Source: Clostridiales bacterium
GTDB lineage: Bacteria > Bacillota > Clostridia > Peptostreptococcales > Anaerovoracaceae
Length of the DNA: 33,920 nt
Direction of reading: 5' to 3'
Assembly: GCA_015058065.1 (NCBI GenBank)
Contig: SVDB01000006.1
Span: 1-33,920 of the forward strand
Shown: positions 1-9,746 of the stretch, in pieces
Layout of the letters: the number at the start of each line of letters is the position of its first letter
How positions within the stretch are numbered: the stretch's first letter is position 1
Position numbers and translations under genes: made by a program
The notes under the pieces: generated by a model
The model's database searches: none
Told to the model about the DNA's origin: nothing
What the model saw: only the letters and a program-made list of their open reading frames with translations

Positions 1-9
1 CACCTCCTT
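1..9 (-). promoter_or_regulatory. Shine-Dalgarno-like AAGGAGGTG on the minus strand, probably for a gene starting just outside the window
   Basis: Plus-strand cacctcctt at the window start is the reverse complement of AAGGAGGTG; it lies downstream of radA in the same orientation. Confidence 0.4.
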
Positions 10-29
10 ACATAAATCCTAGCATAAGA

Positions 30-61
30 AAAGTAGACACGCTTTTTTGCATGTCTACTTT
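30..61 (-). terminator. Candidate rho-independent terminator downstream of radA
   Basis: 10-bp inverted repeat AAAGTAGACA/TGTCTACTTT; read on the minus strand the stem is followed by a T-rich tract (TTTTCTT). Confidence 0.6.
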
Positions 62-139
62 GATCTTACAAGTTCACTGCTCACAGGAGCGGGCTCTTTT
101 TTTAATCTTTTATGAATGACCGCAAAAGGATCCGGCGCG

Positions 140-1516
140 TCAGGCTGACAGCCAGGCGCCTATCGCGTCGGTCAGATTGGCCGCGCCTGTCACCTTGACA
201 TCAGCGCCTCCGTGATATTGCCTCGCGTTGTTCTCAGGCAGTATGACAGCCTCGTAGCCCAGCCGCGCGGCTTCCTGCACGATCCTGTCGGCGTTCGGAA
301 CAGATCTCAGGTTTCCGGTAAGACCGACTTCGCCGACCGCTACGGTCCTGCTGCGTGAAGCCCTGCTCTTGAACGAACTGTAGATCGCGAGAGCTACTGC
401 GAGATCCGTAGAGGTGCTGCCCGTATTCATGCCGCCTACGACGTTCACGTAAACATCGTAGTCAAGCAGGCTGATGCCTGCCTTCTTTTCTAGCACCGCG
501 AGTATCATATTCAGACGGTTCTGGCTGATACCTATGGCCGTACGGCGGGCGAAGCCAACATTGGCCCGGCTCACCAGAGCCTGTATCTCAAAGAACACCG
601 GGCGGCTGCCTTCATAAACTGCCGAGATGACTGAACCTTCTTCACAGGCGCTGCTCTCGACGAGACTGCCCGAAAGGTCAGGGACCTCGATCATTCCCTC
701 AGATGTCATCCGGAAAGCGCCTATCTCGTCTGTAGTGCCGAAGCGGTTCTTGAAGGAGCGCAGTATGCGCAGGTCTCTGTCGCGCTCGCCGCTGAAGCTG
801 AGTACGGTGTCCACCATGTGCTCTATGGTCTTCGGACCCGCGAGTTCACCAGATTTGGTAACATGAGCCACAATGAATACAGGCACGTCGTGATTCTTGG
901 CGTATCTGATCAGCTGCCCCGAGCACTCTCTGATCTGTGTGAGGCTGCCGGCTACAGAATCGGCCGCGGCCGAGTACATGGTCTGTATCGAGTCTACGAT
1001 GAGGAAACACGGTTTTATCTCATCGCAGGCCGCCATGATGTTTTCCATGTTGGTCTCAGGATAGATGTACAGCGAGTCGCTGATTTTTCCAAGAACGCGG
1101 TCTGCTCTCAGCTTGACCTGCTCTTCGGACTCCTCGCCGCTTACATACAGGACAGGCCCGTACTTCTCGGCGACTCTGCCTGCTGCCTGCGCGATGAGGG
1201 TGGATTTGCCGATCCCCGGCTCGCCGGAAATGAGGGTGAGGGAACCCGGAACGATCCCGCCTCCAAGTACACGATCGAGTTCGGACAGCCCTGAATCAAG
1301 GCGGGAATAGTCGTGCGTGCCGACATGACCCAGCCTGACCGGACGGGATCCTCCTCCGAGACGCCTGCGCGTATCTGACGCCGCCTCTTCGACCGGCGCC
1401 ACTTTATGTTCTACTATGGTATTCCATGAGCCGCAATAAGAACACTGGCCCTGCCAGGCCGTGTATTCGTTACCGCATTCGGTGCACATGAAAACAGTTT
1501 TAGCCTTCTTTGCCAT
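140..1516 (-). CDS. radA: DNA repair protein RadA
   Basis: 458 aa; N-terminal CxxC...CxxC zinc motif, Walker A GEPGIGKST, KNRFG motif, Lon-like C-terminal domain. Confidence 0.97.
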   Translation of the reverse strand: MAKKAKTVFMCTECGNEYTAWQGQCSYCGSWNTIVEHKVAPVEEAASDTRRRLGGGSRPVRLGHVGTHDYSRLDSGLSELDRVLGGGIVPGSLTLISGEPGIGKSTLIAQAAGRVAEKYGPVLYVSGEESEEQVKLRADRVLGKISDSLYIYPETNMENIMAACDEIKPCFLIVDSIQTMYSAAADSVAGSLTQIRECSGQLIRYAKNHDVPVFIVAHVTKSGELAGPKTIEHMVDTVLSFSGERDRDLRILRSFKNRFGTTDEIGAFRMTSEGMIEVPDLSGSLVESSACEEGSVISAVYEGSRPVFFEIQALVSRANVGFARRTAIGISQNRLNMILAVLEKKAGISLLDYDVYVNVVGGMNTGSTSTDLAVALAIYSSFKSRASRSRTVAVGEVGLTGNLRSVPNADRIVQEAARLGYEAVILPENNARQYHGGADVKVTGAANLTDAIGAWLSA

Positions 1517-3006
1517 TATCCTTTTTTATCTTTCTCTTCACCGGACTTCTTTGCCGATGGTTTCTTTACGGTCTCCATCTCGAACCAGAAATCCGAGCCT
1601 TTGCCTTCCTCGCTTTCCACTCCGTACTTGGCGCTGTGCAGGTTGAGCAGTCCTTTCACGATCGCCAGACCGAGGCCGGTACCCTCGATGCCGCGCTCAT
1701 GGTTTGCCGAAGTGCGGTAATACTTGTCCCACACATGGCCGATCTCGTCTGACGGGATGCCTACGCCGTGATCGATGCAGTGGAATGTTACTTTCTTGCT
1801 GCTCTTGGTGAGCTTTATATCTATGTATTTGCTGTCGCCCGAATATTTTACCGCGTTGGAAACGAAGTTGTTCATGACCTGGATCAGCCTTGAACGGTCA
1901 CCGACGACATATGCCTGCTTACAAGGGTGGAAGTGCATGTCGAATCCCTCTGAGGAAGCAAGCACGCTGAAGCTCTCATATACGCTGCGCGCCGCCTCTA
2001 CGAGGTCGAAGGTCTCCATGTGCATCTCGACATTGTTGGACTGCAGATTGGAAACCGAGAGCATGTCGGAAACGAGCTTGTTCAGGCGTTCGGTCTCCGA
2101 AATGATGACCGCCAGGTCGGCGTTCCGTTTCGCAGGATTATCGCCTGTGATATCGATGATCTTCTCCGCGTATGAGCGGATCATGGTGAGCGGAGTCTTG
2201 AGGTCGTGCGATACGTTCGCTATGATCTCTCGCTGATAGAAATCGGTCTTCTCCATCTCGTAGGAAGCTTTGTTGAGAGCGCGCGCGAGCTCCTTTGTCT
2301 CGGTGAATCCCGCGCCGTTGAACTTCACATCATAGTTGCCCTGTGAGAGTTCCTTGGCCGAACGCGTAAGATTCTCGATAGGCGATGACAGCCTCACCGA
2401 AAGGGCGAACGCCAGAAGGAACGAAACGAGAAGGACTATGAATGAAATATAGATGAGCATCCGGCGGATTATGCGGACGGTGACCCGGTCCGGATAGAGC
2501 GGCGCGATTATGACAAGGACACTGCTGTCGTCCGCGCTTACCTTTGCCGCGTAAGCGAGTCTGGACAGGGCTCCTGATGAGTCGCGCTCCGTCTGTGTTA
2601 TGCTGTCCTGACCTGATGCCTCAAGATCTCTCTTGATCTTTTCAACATCGTACTTGAAGTCACCCAGATCCTTGGCCGCCCGCGTGCCGTCATATATGAA
2701 ACTGTCATCTGTCGTATCCAACTGGATGTAGAGGCTGTTCGTATCCGCGACCTGCACTGCGTAAGTGTCAAAATTGCTCAGATCCTGACTGAACTGGTTC
2801 TCGAGCGCGTCTGCGGTACGGATGACCTCCTGGGCTCTTGCTCTTTCGTAGTAACTGTTCAGGAAGAAATTTGTCAGCCCCCACAGGACCATGACAAGAA
2901 ACAGCGCGAAAATGACGAACGACAGAAGCGTCGTCATCTTGATGCTGTTGGTGTCCAGGCTCATGCCGGTCCCGTTCTTGACTTTCTTGCCGGTGTGGTC
3001 TGCCAT
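1516..3006 (-). CDS. Membrane sensor histidine kinase (HAMP-HisKA-HATPase)
   Basis: ORF extends to 3048 but the internal Met (MADHTGKK) at 3006 avoids overlap with the response regulator; H-box NVSHDLKTPLTMIRSYAE, N-box NNFVSNAVKYS, G-box GTGLGLAIVKGLL. Confidence 0.9.
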   Translation of the reverse strand: MADHTGKKVKNGTGMSLDTNSIKMTTLLSFVIFALFLVMVLWGLTNFFLNSYYERARAQEVIRTADALENQFSQDLSNFDTYAVQVADTNSLYIQLDTTDDSFIYDGTRAAKDLGDFKYDVEKIKRDLEASGQDSITQTERDSSGALSRLAYAAKVSADDSSVLVIIAPLYPDRVTVRIIRRMLIYISFIVLLVSFLLAFALSVRLSSPIENLTRSAKELSQGNYDVKFNGAGFTETKELARALNKASYEMEKTDFYQREIIANVSHDLKTPLTMIRSYAEKIIDITGDNPAKRNADLAVIISETERLNKLVSDMLSVSNLQSNNVEMHMETFDLVEAARSVYESFSVLASSEGFDMHFHPCKQAYVVGDRSRLIQVMNNFVSNAVKYSGDSKYIDIKLTKSSKKVTFHCIDHGVGIPSDEIGHVWDKYYRTSANHERGIEGTGLGLAIVKGLLNLHSAKYGVESEEGKGSDFWFEMETVKKPSAKKSGEEKDKKG

Positions 3007-3016
3007 CTGCCGTCCT

Positions 3017-3694
3017 CTAGTCTTCGTACTCGAACTTGTATCCGACACCTCTGAGGGTCACGATGAACTTCCTGTATGGTCCGAGGCAGTTACGCAGATT
3101 CTTGACGTGAGTGTCGATGGTCCGGTCGTCTCCGAAGAAATCGTAACCCCAGATGTCTTCGAGAAGTTTTTCTCTGGAGAGGGCGATGTTCTTGTTCTGC
3201 ACCATGTAGAAGAGCAGGTCGTATTCTTTCGGAGTCAGGTCGACACGCTTGCCGTCCACACTGATCGTGCGCGCCGCCATATTGACCTCGAGTCCTTCGA
3301 ATTTCTGTATTGCCGAAGGCTTTCTGTCTGCCGGGTCCCTGCGGTTGAGCACGGCGTTGACCCTTGCCATGAGTTCTTTCGGGCTGAAAGGCTTGACCAC
3401 ATAGTCGTCGATACCGAGCTCGAAGCCGAAGAGTTTATCATATTCTTCGCCCCTGGCCGAAAGCATGATCACCGGGATATCCTTGATCTTCTGTATCTCT
3501 TTTACAGCGCTGAAGCCGTCTAACTTAGGCATCATGATATCCATGATGATGAGGTCGTAGTCGTTGAGCTTGACCATCCCGATGGCGCTCATGCCGTCTG
3601 CAGCTTCTTCAGCTTCATATCCGCTGAATTCCGCGTATTCTCTGATGACCTCGCGGATCTTGTCTTCGTCATCTACGATTAGTATTTTTTTCAT
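3017..3694 (-). CDS. OmpR/PhoB-family response regulator
   Basis: Receiver domain (ILIVDDEDKIREVI, DLIIMDIMMPKLDG) plus winged-helix DNA-binding domain (DLTPKEYDLLFYMVQN, RGVGYKFE). Confidence 0.95.
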   Translation of the reverse strand: MKKILIVDDEDKIREVIREYAEFSGYEAEEAADGMSAIGMVKLNDYDLIIMDIMMPKLDGFSAVKEIQKIKDIPVIMLSARGEEYDKLFGFELGIDDYVVKPFSPKELMARVNAVLNRRDPADRKPSAIQKFEGLEVNMAARTISVDGKRVDLTPKEYDLLFYMVQNKNIALSREKLLEDIWGYDFFGDDRTIDTHVKNLRNCLGPYRKFIVTLRGVGYKFEYED

Positions 3695-3776
3695 GTCGAT
3701 TCTCCGTCATTTTTTGCGAATCCATATTCAGAGTAAGTATATCATACCGTGAATATAATTGCGTGGATAACTTGGT

Positions 3777-3806
3777 TTGCCGATACTCCTACAGATGTGG
3801 TAAAAT
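3777..3806 (+). promoter_or_regulatory. Candidate promoter upstream of ptsH
   Basis: TTGCCG - 18 bp - TAAAAT in the divergent intergenic region. Confidence 0.45.
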
Positions 3807-3925
3807 AAACTTCACGGAGAACCGTTGAAAACTAATCACAAATCATGATGCGGTCTGTCCGGACGGAAACAGTCCGGAACTGCAGAGAACGGTCTATTCA
3901 GAGAATCAATGATAAGGAGCGGGAT

Positions 3926-4189
3926 ATGGTATCAAAAGAACTCACAATCAAAAACGAACTGGGAATGCACATGCGTCCGGCGAGCCTTCTTGCCAAGATG
4001 GCTGCGGGTTATGCAAGCAATGTCACAATAAAGTTCAACGGAAAAGACTTTAACTGCAAGAGCGTTATGCTCCTCATGACTGCGCTGCTCAAGTGCGGCT
4101 CAGAGTTTGAGCTGGTTTGCGATGGCCCGGATGAAGAAAACGCCCTCGCTGAAATCGCTGCATTCATTGAATCCGGCATGGGTGACTGA
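3926..4189 (+). CDS. ptsH: Phosphocarrier protein HPr
   Basis: MVSKELTIKNELGMHMRPASLLA (catalytic His context) and KSVM (regulatory Ser region); SD ataaggagc upstream; the track start at 3845 is over-extended. Confidence 0.92.
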   Translation: MVSKELTIKNELGMHMRPASLLAKMAAGYASNVTIKFNGKDFNCKSVMLLMTALLKCGSEFELVCDGPDEENALAEIAAFIESGMGD

Positions 4190-4208
4190 TAATCGGTATT
4201 TTCTCTTA

Positions 4209-4238
4209 GCCCCCTGCTGTCCCGCAGGGGGCATTTAT
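4209..4238 (+). terminator. Intercistronic hairpin / possible attenuator between ptsH and ptsI
   Basis: 9-bp perfect stem GCCCCCTGC/GCAGGGGGC, 6-nt loop, followed by ATTTATT. Confidence 0.65.
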
Positions 4239-4248
4239 TAACGGAGGA

Positions 4249-5961
4249 ATGGATATGTATAATGGAATTGCTGCGTCGCGGGGAATAGGAATTGGAAGTA
4301 TCATCCGCATCATCGAGCAGGATCTTTCCTTTGAAGCAAAAATTGTCACGGATATCGAGGCGGAAAAAAAGCGTTTCCAGAAGGCCATAGATGACTTTGT
4401 TGAAGAAACAACTGTCATGGCCGAAGAGATAGGGAAAAACATCGGCCCTAAAGAAGCGGAGATCCTTCTTGGGCATGTCGCTATGATAGCCGACCCTTCG
4501 ATGTCGGGCGAAATGTTCAGCATGATCGAGACCGGTCAGTGCGCCGAGGCAGCGCTCACTGCCGTGTGCGATATGTTCTACGGCATCTTCTCCTCGATGG
4601 ACGATGAAATGATGCGCCAGAGAGCGTCTGACATCTCGGACGTCAAGGAGAGCATCCTTAAGATCCTGCTGGGTGTCAAAGACGTTGATATCAGCAAGGT
4701 CGCTCCGGGCACAGTGCTCGTTTGCAAGGACCTCACGCCGTCAATGACGTCCCGCATAGTGAAAGGAAATGTTGTCGGTATCATAACCGAGATAGGAGGA
4801 GTGACATCTCACTCCGCCATACTCGCCAGAGCGCTCGAGATCCCGGCGGTCCTCTCCGTACCGGGTATCGTGGACGCGGTATCAGACAAGGATTCAGCCA
4901 TCGTGGACGGCACCGCGGGTGAAGTCTATATCAATCCGGAAGGCGATGTCCTCTCACAGTTCATAATCAAGCGCGAGGAATTCATAAAAAAGAAAGAAGA
5001 ACTCAAGAAATTCATCGGCAGGGAGACACTGACCGCCGACGGCGATAAGCTCGAGGTGTTCTGCAATATCGGAACTCCGAAAGACGCCCAAAAAGCCATG
5101 GAATGTGACGGCGAGGGCGTAGGCCTCTTCCGCTCGGAATTCCTGTTTATGGATAATACTCATCTCCCGACCGAGGATGAGCAGTTTGAAGCTTACAAAG
5201 AAGCGCTCGAAACAATGCAGGGAAGGACTGTCATAATCCGTACGCTTGATATCGGCGGCGACAAGGACATCCCTTATATGGACTTCGAGAAAGAGGACAA
5301 CCCGTTCCTCGGATTCAGAGCCGTCAGATACTGCCTCGCCAATCCTGACATGTACACGACTCAGCTCCGCGCGATAGTAAGAGCAAGCGCGTTCGGCAAG
5401 GCAAAGATCATGGTGCCTCTTGTAACAACAGTCGACGAGATCAGAAGCGTCAAGCAGTTAGTCGCCGGGATCAAGGATGACCTCAGGGCAGAAGGCATCG
5501 CGTTTGATGAAGAGATAGAAGTCGGATGCATGATGGAGACAGCGGCGTCTGCTGCCATAGCGGATCTCCTCGCGAAAGAAGCGGATTTCTTCTCCATCGG
5601 AACCAATGACCTTACCGGATACACCATGGCCGTTGATAGAGGAAACGCCAAGGTAGCGTACCTGTATTCCGCGTTCCAGCCGGCGGTGCTCCGCTCGATC
5701 AGAACTATCATTGAATGCGGAAAGAAAGAGGGCATTCTGGTCGGAATGTGCGGAGAAGCGGCTGCTGATCCGCTGATGATACCGCTGCTCATTTCCTTTG
5801 GCCTTGATGAGTACAGCGTCAATCCGGTGCTCGTTCTCACTTCGAGGTGCATAATCTCAAAATGGACAAAGGCAGAGGCTGATGCTCTCGCGGCCAAAGT
5901 AATGGCTATGGATAATGTAAAAGATATAATGGCAGCGCTCAAGGCGGCAGCCAAGGAATAG
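4249..5961 (+). CDS. ptsI: PTS enzyme I (phosphoenolpyruvate-protein phosphotransferase)
   Basis: GGVTSHSAILARALEIPAV active-site His, GMCGEAAADP catalytic Cys; start may be 4255 given SD spacing. Confidence 0.96.
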   Translation: MDMYNGIAASRGIGIGSIIRIIEQDLSFEAKIVTDIEAEKKRFQKAIDDFVEETTVMAEEIGKNIGPKEAEILLGHVAMIADPSMSGEMFSMIETGQCAEAALTAVCDMFYGIFSSMDDEMMRQRASDISDVKESILKILLGVKDVDISKVAPGTVLVCKDLTPSMTSRIVKGNVVGIITEIGGVTSHSAILARALEIPAVLSVPGIVDAVSDKDSAIVDGTAGEVYINPEGDVLSQFIIKREEFIKKKEELKKFIGRETLTADGDKLEVFCNIGTPKDAQKAMECDGEGVGLFRSEFLFMDNTHLPTEDEQFEAYKEALETMQGRTVIIRTLDIGGDKDIPYMDFEKEDNPFLGFRAVRYCLANPDMYTTQLRAIVRASAFGKAKIMVPLVTTVDEIRSVKQLVAGIKDDLRAEGIAFDEEIEVGCMMETAASAAIADLLAKEADFFSIGTNDLTGYTMAVDRGNAKVAYLYSAFQPAVLRSIRTIIECGKKEGILVGMCGEAAADPLMIPLLISFGLDEYSVNPVLVLTSRCIISKWTKAEADALAAKVMAMDNVKDIMAALKAAAKE

Positions 5962-5983
5962 ATCCTGAGTTAAGGAGAAGATC

Positions 5984-6829
5984 ATGACAGAAACGGATAA
6001 AAAAGAACTGATGAAACTTGCCTGCAAGGTGAGAATGGGCGTGATCGAAGCTGTCCATTCCGCCAAGTCAGGTCATCCGGGCGGAAGCCTTTCCGCGGCG
6101 GATATGTTCACGTATCTGTATTTTAAGGAGATGAATATCGATCCTGAAGATCCGGATAACGCGGACAGAGACAGATTCGTGCTCTCTAAGGGCCACACAG
6201 CGCCGGGACTGTATTCGGCTCTGGCACACAGGGGATTCTTCCCGGTAGAGGAACTGAAGACGCTGAGACATGTCGGAAGCCGCCTTCAGGGTCATCCGAA
6301 CATGAATCAGACTCCGGGAGTGGACATGTCCACAGGGTCTCTCGGGCAAGGCGTTTCTGCCGCAGCCGGCATGGCTCTTGCTGCGAAGAAGCAGGGAAAG
6401 GATCTGAGAGTATACACACTGCTCGGAGACGGAGAGATCGAAGAGGGGCAGGTCTGGGAGGCGATGATGTTCGCTCATCATTACGGTCTGGACAATCTTT
6501 GTGTGATCGTCGACAATAACGATCTCCAGATCGACGGAAGGATCGGAGATGTAGTGGATCCGTATCCTATACCTGACAAGTTCAAGGCGTTCGGGCTCCA
6601 TGTCGAAGAGATCGACGGTCATGATTTTGAGCAGATAGAAAAGGCGTTCGAGTGCGCGAGGCAGGTCAAGGGTGTTCCGACCGCGATAATAATGAAGACC
6701 CTGAAGGGAAAGGGCGTCAGCTACATGGAAGACCAGGCCGGATGGCACGGCAAGGCGCCTAACGATGAGGAATACGCGAAGGCAATGGACGAACTCGGAA
6801 AGCAGCTCGAAGAACTGGAGGCGATGTAA
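5984..6829 (+). CDS. Transketolase, N-terminal (TPP-binding) subunit
   Basis: HSAKSGHPGGSLSAAD, GDGEIEEGQVWEA...NNDLQIDG TPP motif. Confidence 0.94.
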   Translation: MTETDKKELMKLACKVRMGVIEAVHSAKSGHPGGSLSAADMFTYLYFKEMNIDPEDPDNADRDRFVLSKGHTAPGLYSALAHRGFFPVEELKTLRHVGSRLQGHPNMNQTPGVDMSTGSLGQGVSAAAGMALAAKKQGKDLRVYTLLGDGEIEEGQVWEAMMFAHHYGLDNLCVIVDNNDLQIDGRIGDVVDPYPIPDKFKAFGLHVEEIDGHDFEQIEKAFECARQVKGVPTAIIMKTLKGKGVSYMEDQAGWHGKAPNDEEYAKAMDELGKQLEELEAM

Positions 6830-6830
6830 C

Positions 6831-7769
6831 ATGGCAGACATTAAGAAGATAGCGACAAGAGAAAGCTATGGTAATGCGCTTGCAGAGCTCGGAAAGGAAC
6901 ATGAGGATATCATCGTTCTTGACGCTGACCTTGCCGGGGCTACCAAGACGAGCATATTCAAAAAAGCGTTTCCGGACAGACATATCGACTGCGGAATAGC
7001 GGAGGGGAACATGATGGCTGTCGCGGCGGGTATCGCGTCCATGGGTATGGTGCCGTTCGCGTCTACCTTCGCGATGTTCGCTGCCGGAAGAGCTTTTGAA
7101 CAGGTGCGCAACTCGATCGGATATCCGCATCTGAATGTTAAGATCGGCGCGACTCACGGCGGGATCTCTGTCGGAGAAGACGGAGCGTCACATCAGTGCT
7201 GTGAAGACTTTGCCCTGATGCGCAGCATCCCGGGAATGACAGTTATCTGCCCAGCGGATGATGTAGAAGCGCGCGCGGCTGTCAAGGCTGCTTACGAATT
7301 CGAGGGACCGGTATATCTGAGATTCGGACGCTCCGGCGTTCCGGTGTTCCACGATGAAGAAAACTTCAGTTTCGAGATAGGCAAAGGTGAAGTCCTGTGT
7401 GACGGAAGCGATGTCGCAATAATCGCAACGGGCATCATGACCGCTGAGGCGGTGAAAGCTGCGGAGGAACTCAGCGGACTCGGTATCAGCGCGAGAGTCA
7501 TCAATATGAGCACGATCAAGCCGCTCGATGAGGAACTCGTCCTGAAGGCTGCCCGCGAGTGCGGCAGGATCGTTACATGCGAAGAGCATTCCGTGATCGG
7601 AGGTCTGGGCGAGGCAGTGAGCGCGCTCCTCAGTGAGAAGCTGCCGACACCGGTAAAGAGGATCGGAGTAAATGATGAATTCGGACACTCCGGCCCTGCG
7701 GCCGAACTGCTGAAGGATTTCGGACTCTCTGCGGAGAATATAGTTGAGACCGTAAAGTCCTGGAAATAA
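6831..7769 (+). CDS. Transketolase, C-terminal (pyrimidine-binding) subunit
   Basis: MADIKKIATRESYGNALAELGKEHEDIIVLDADLAGATKT; the track start at 6765 overlaps the N subunit; ATG at 6831 is 1 nt after the upstream stop. Confidence 0.94.
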   Translation: MADIKKIATRESYGNALAELGKEHEDIIVLDADLAGATKTSIFKKAFPDRHIDCGIAEGNMMAVAAGIASMGMVPFASTFAMFAAGRAFEQVRNSIGYPHLNVKIGATHGGISVGEDGASHQCCEDFALMRSIPGMTVICPADDVEARAAVKAAYEFEGPVYLRFGRSGVPVFHDEENFSFEIGKGEVLCDGSDVAIIATGIMTAEAVKAAEELSGLGISARVINMSTIKPLDEELVLKAARECGRIVTCEEHSVIGGLGEAVSALLSEKLPTPVKRIGVNDEFGHSGPAAELLKDFGLSAENIVETVKSWK

Positions 7770-7810
7770 GCGACACAGGTCTACCATTCTTCACGATGGA
7801 TATTGGCAGA

Positions 7811-7840
7811 GCCCTCCCGATATGACGGGAGGGCTTTTTT
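7811..7840 (+). terminator. Rho-independent terminator after transketolase
   Basis: GCCCTCCCG/CGGGAGGGC 9-bp stem followed by TTTTTT. Confidence 0.92.
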
Positions 7841-7880
7841 GTACCTGTGACCGGGGCCGGAAATAACTGCTGTTCATATA

Positions 7881-7909
7881 TTGACAACCATATACACGGG
7901 TGATAATAT
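7881..7909 (+). promoter_or_regulatory. Candidate sigma-A-type promoter upstream of the CarD-like gene (distal)
   Basis: TTGACA - 17 bp - TAATAT. Confidence 0.5.
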
Positions 7910-7927
7910 TACATATTTGTTTTTTGT

Positions 7928-7956
7928 TTGCATTTTCATACACGAATCGCTATAAT
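7928..7956 (+). promoter_or_regulatory. Candidate promoter upstream of the CarD-like gene (proximal)
   Basis: TTGCAT - 17 bp - TATAAT. Confidence 0.55.
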
Positions 7957-7981
7957 CATAGTGTAAAAGGAGGAAACTGTC

Positions 7982-8455
7982 GTGTTTAAGGTTGGCGATT
8001 ACATTGTCTATCCGATGTACGGAGCGGGCATCATAACCGAGATAGTCGAAAAGGATTTTCTCGGCGAGATGCGCACGTATTATAATGTGTCGCTTCCTTA
8101 TTGCCGCATGGAAGCCTCTGTTCCCGTGGACAATTGCGCCAAGCTGGGGGTCAGGCCCGTCATAGACCCCGGACGCATTGTAGAGGTCATGGCGGTCCTC
8201 AAGGGAGAGACCGAACCCATGAACCCGAACTGGAACAAACGATACCGCGAGAACACCGAGAGGATGCAGACCGGAGACATTCTGGAGGTGGCGGCGGTAG
8301 TGAGAAATCTCGTCAGGACTGACCGGAAGAAACCGCTGTCCACCGGGGAGAAAAAACTCCTCAGCACGGCCAAACAGATACTTGAGAGCGAACTCATTTA
8401 CTCTGGCGGCTACACAATGGAAGAAGCAGACGAGATGGTCGAAACCAATATTTAG
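7982..8455 (+). CDS. CarD-family transcriptional regulator
   Basis: MFKVGDYIVYPMYGAGIITEIVEKDFLGEMRTYYNVSLP (CarD/TRCF-interaction domain); SD aaaggagg. Confidence 0.88.
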   Translation: MFKVGDYIVYPMYGAGIITEIVEKDFLGEMRTYYNVSLPYCRMEASVPVDNCAKLGVRPVIDPGRIVEVMAVLKGETEPMNPNWNKRYRENTERMQTGDILEVAAVVRNLVRTDRKKPLSTGEKKLLSTAKQILESELIYSGGYTMEEADEMVETNI

Positions 8456-8496
8456 CGGGAAGCTGGTGAGGGATCGGCCATTTACATTACAGAAAA

Positions 8497-9744
8497 ATGA
8501 CAGAGAACAAGACAGGCATGACATACGCGATAATAGTTGCGGCAGGCAGGGGCACCCGCATGGGCATGGATGTCCCGAAGCAGCTGCTTTCTTACGGCGG
8601 GTCGACGGTCCTTGGGACCGCGGCGGCCGCTTTCGCGCACCATGAAGGCATAGACAGGATGATCATCGTGTCTCCGGCCGACGGTTCTCTGGATGAAAGA
8701 TACGCGGAAATCGCTTCGGAGTGCGCGAAGAAATCCGGACGTTCGCGTGACAGCATCATGATCGTCAGGGGCGGCAGCGAAAGGGCGGATTCCGTCAAAG
8801 CGGGGCTCAGGGCGGCGGAGTCTGACGCGAAGGCGCTTGGGGCAGATCCGGATGATGTCATTGTACTCATACATGATGCCGCGAGGCCGGGAGTGAGCGC
8901 TGAGATCATCGACCGCAACATCGAGGCTCTGGCTTCATGCGAGGCTGTGTGCACCGCGGTCCCGTCAACAGACTCCATACGCATGATAAACTGTGATAAT
9001 TCCAAATATATCGACGCTTTTTCATTGAAAGAAACAATAACTTATCCTATAATGGATAGCGTCATTGCCAGAAGAGACCTGGTCTTCAGGGTGCAGACCC
9101 CGCAGACCTTCAGGCTCTCCGGCATCATGAAGGCATACGAACAGGCCGAAAGAGACGGATACACTGCTACCGATGACGCCGCTGTCGCGGAACACGCGGG
9201 TGTGAGGGTGGCTCTTGTCGAAGGATCTCCGGCCAATAACAAAATTACTACGAGAGAGGATATCCGTATGGCCACCAGAACAGGTATCGGATATGACGTT
9301 CATCGGCTTGTCCCGGGGAGACCCCTTATACTCTGCGGGACCCCGATCCCCAGTAAGCTCGGGCTGGACGGACACTCAGACGCGGATGTAGCGATACACG
9401 CTCTGATGGACGCGCTGCTCGGGGCAGCGGGACTGGGAGATATCGGAAGACATTTTCCGGATACCGATGAAAAATACAAAGGCGCGGATTCAATGAAGCT
9501 GCTGGCTGAAGTCAGGGACATGCTGGGCGAAGCGGTCGTGAACAACGCTGACGTCACGATAATCGCTCAGGCACCGAAACTGGCGCCTTATATAGAACAG
9601 ATGAAGCACAATATATCGGGAGTACTCGGGATACCGGCGTCGGCAGTAAATGTAAAGGCCACGACCGAAGAAGGACTCGGGTTCACCGGCAGGGGCGAGG
9701 GTATAGCAGCCATGGCCGCTGTTTCAATAGAAGGGAGTTTTTAA
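8497..9744 (+). CDS. ispDF: Bifunctional IspD/IspF (MEP cytidylyltransferase / MECDP synthase)
   Basis: IspD N-terminus [19 protein letters not shown]; IspF part [21 protein letters not shown] and [26 protein letters not shown] in one frame; start could be 8521. Confidence 0.93.
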   Translation: MTENKTGMTYAIIVAAGRGTRMGMDVPKQLLSYGGSTVLGTAAAAFAHHEGIDRMIIVSPADGSLDERYAEIASECAKKSGRSRDSIMIVRGGSERADSVKAGLRAAESDAKALGADPDDVIVLIHDAARPGVSAEIIDRNIEALASCEAVCTAVPSTDSIRMINCDNSKYIDAFSLKETITYPIMDSVIARRDLVFRVQTPQTFRLSGIMKAYEQAERDGYTATDDAAVAEHAGVRVALVEGSPANNKITTREDIRMATRTGIGYDVHRLVPGRPLILCGTPIPSKLGLDGHSDADVAIHALMDALLGAAGLGDIGRHFPDTDEKYKGADSMKLLAEVRDMLGEAVVNNADVTIIAQAPKLAPYIEQMKHNISGVLGIPASAVNVKATTEEGLGFTGRGEGIAAMAAVSIEGSF

Positions 9745-9746
9745 AA

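Noticed and set aside
5984-7769. Frameshifted transketolase
   Set aside because: Separate N- and C-terminal transketolase genes with their own start codons are a common arrangement, not a pseudogene.
8497-9744. IspD-IspF fusion as a novelty
   Set aside because: Bifunctional IspDF enzymes are well known.
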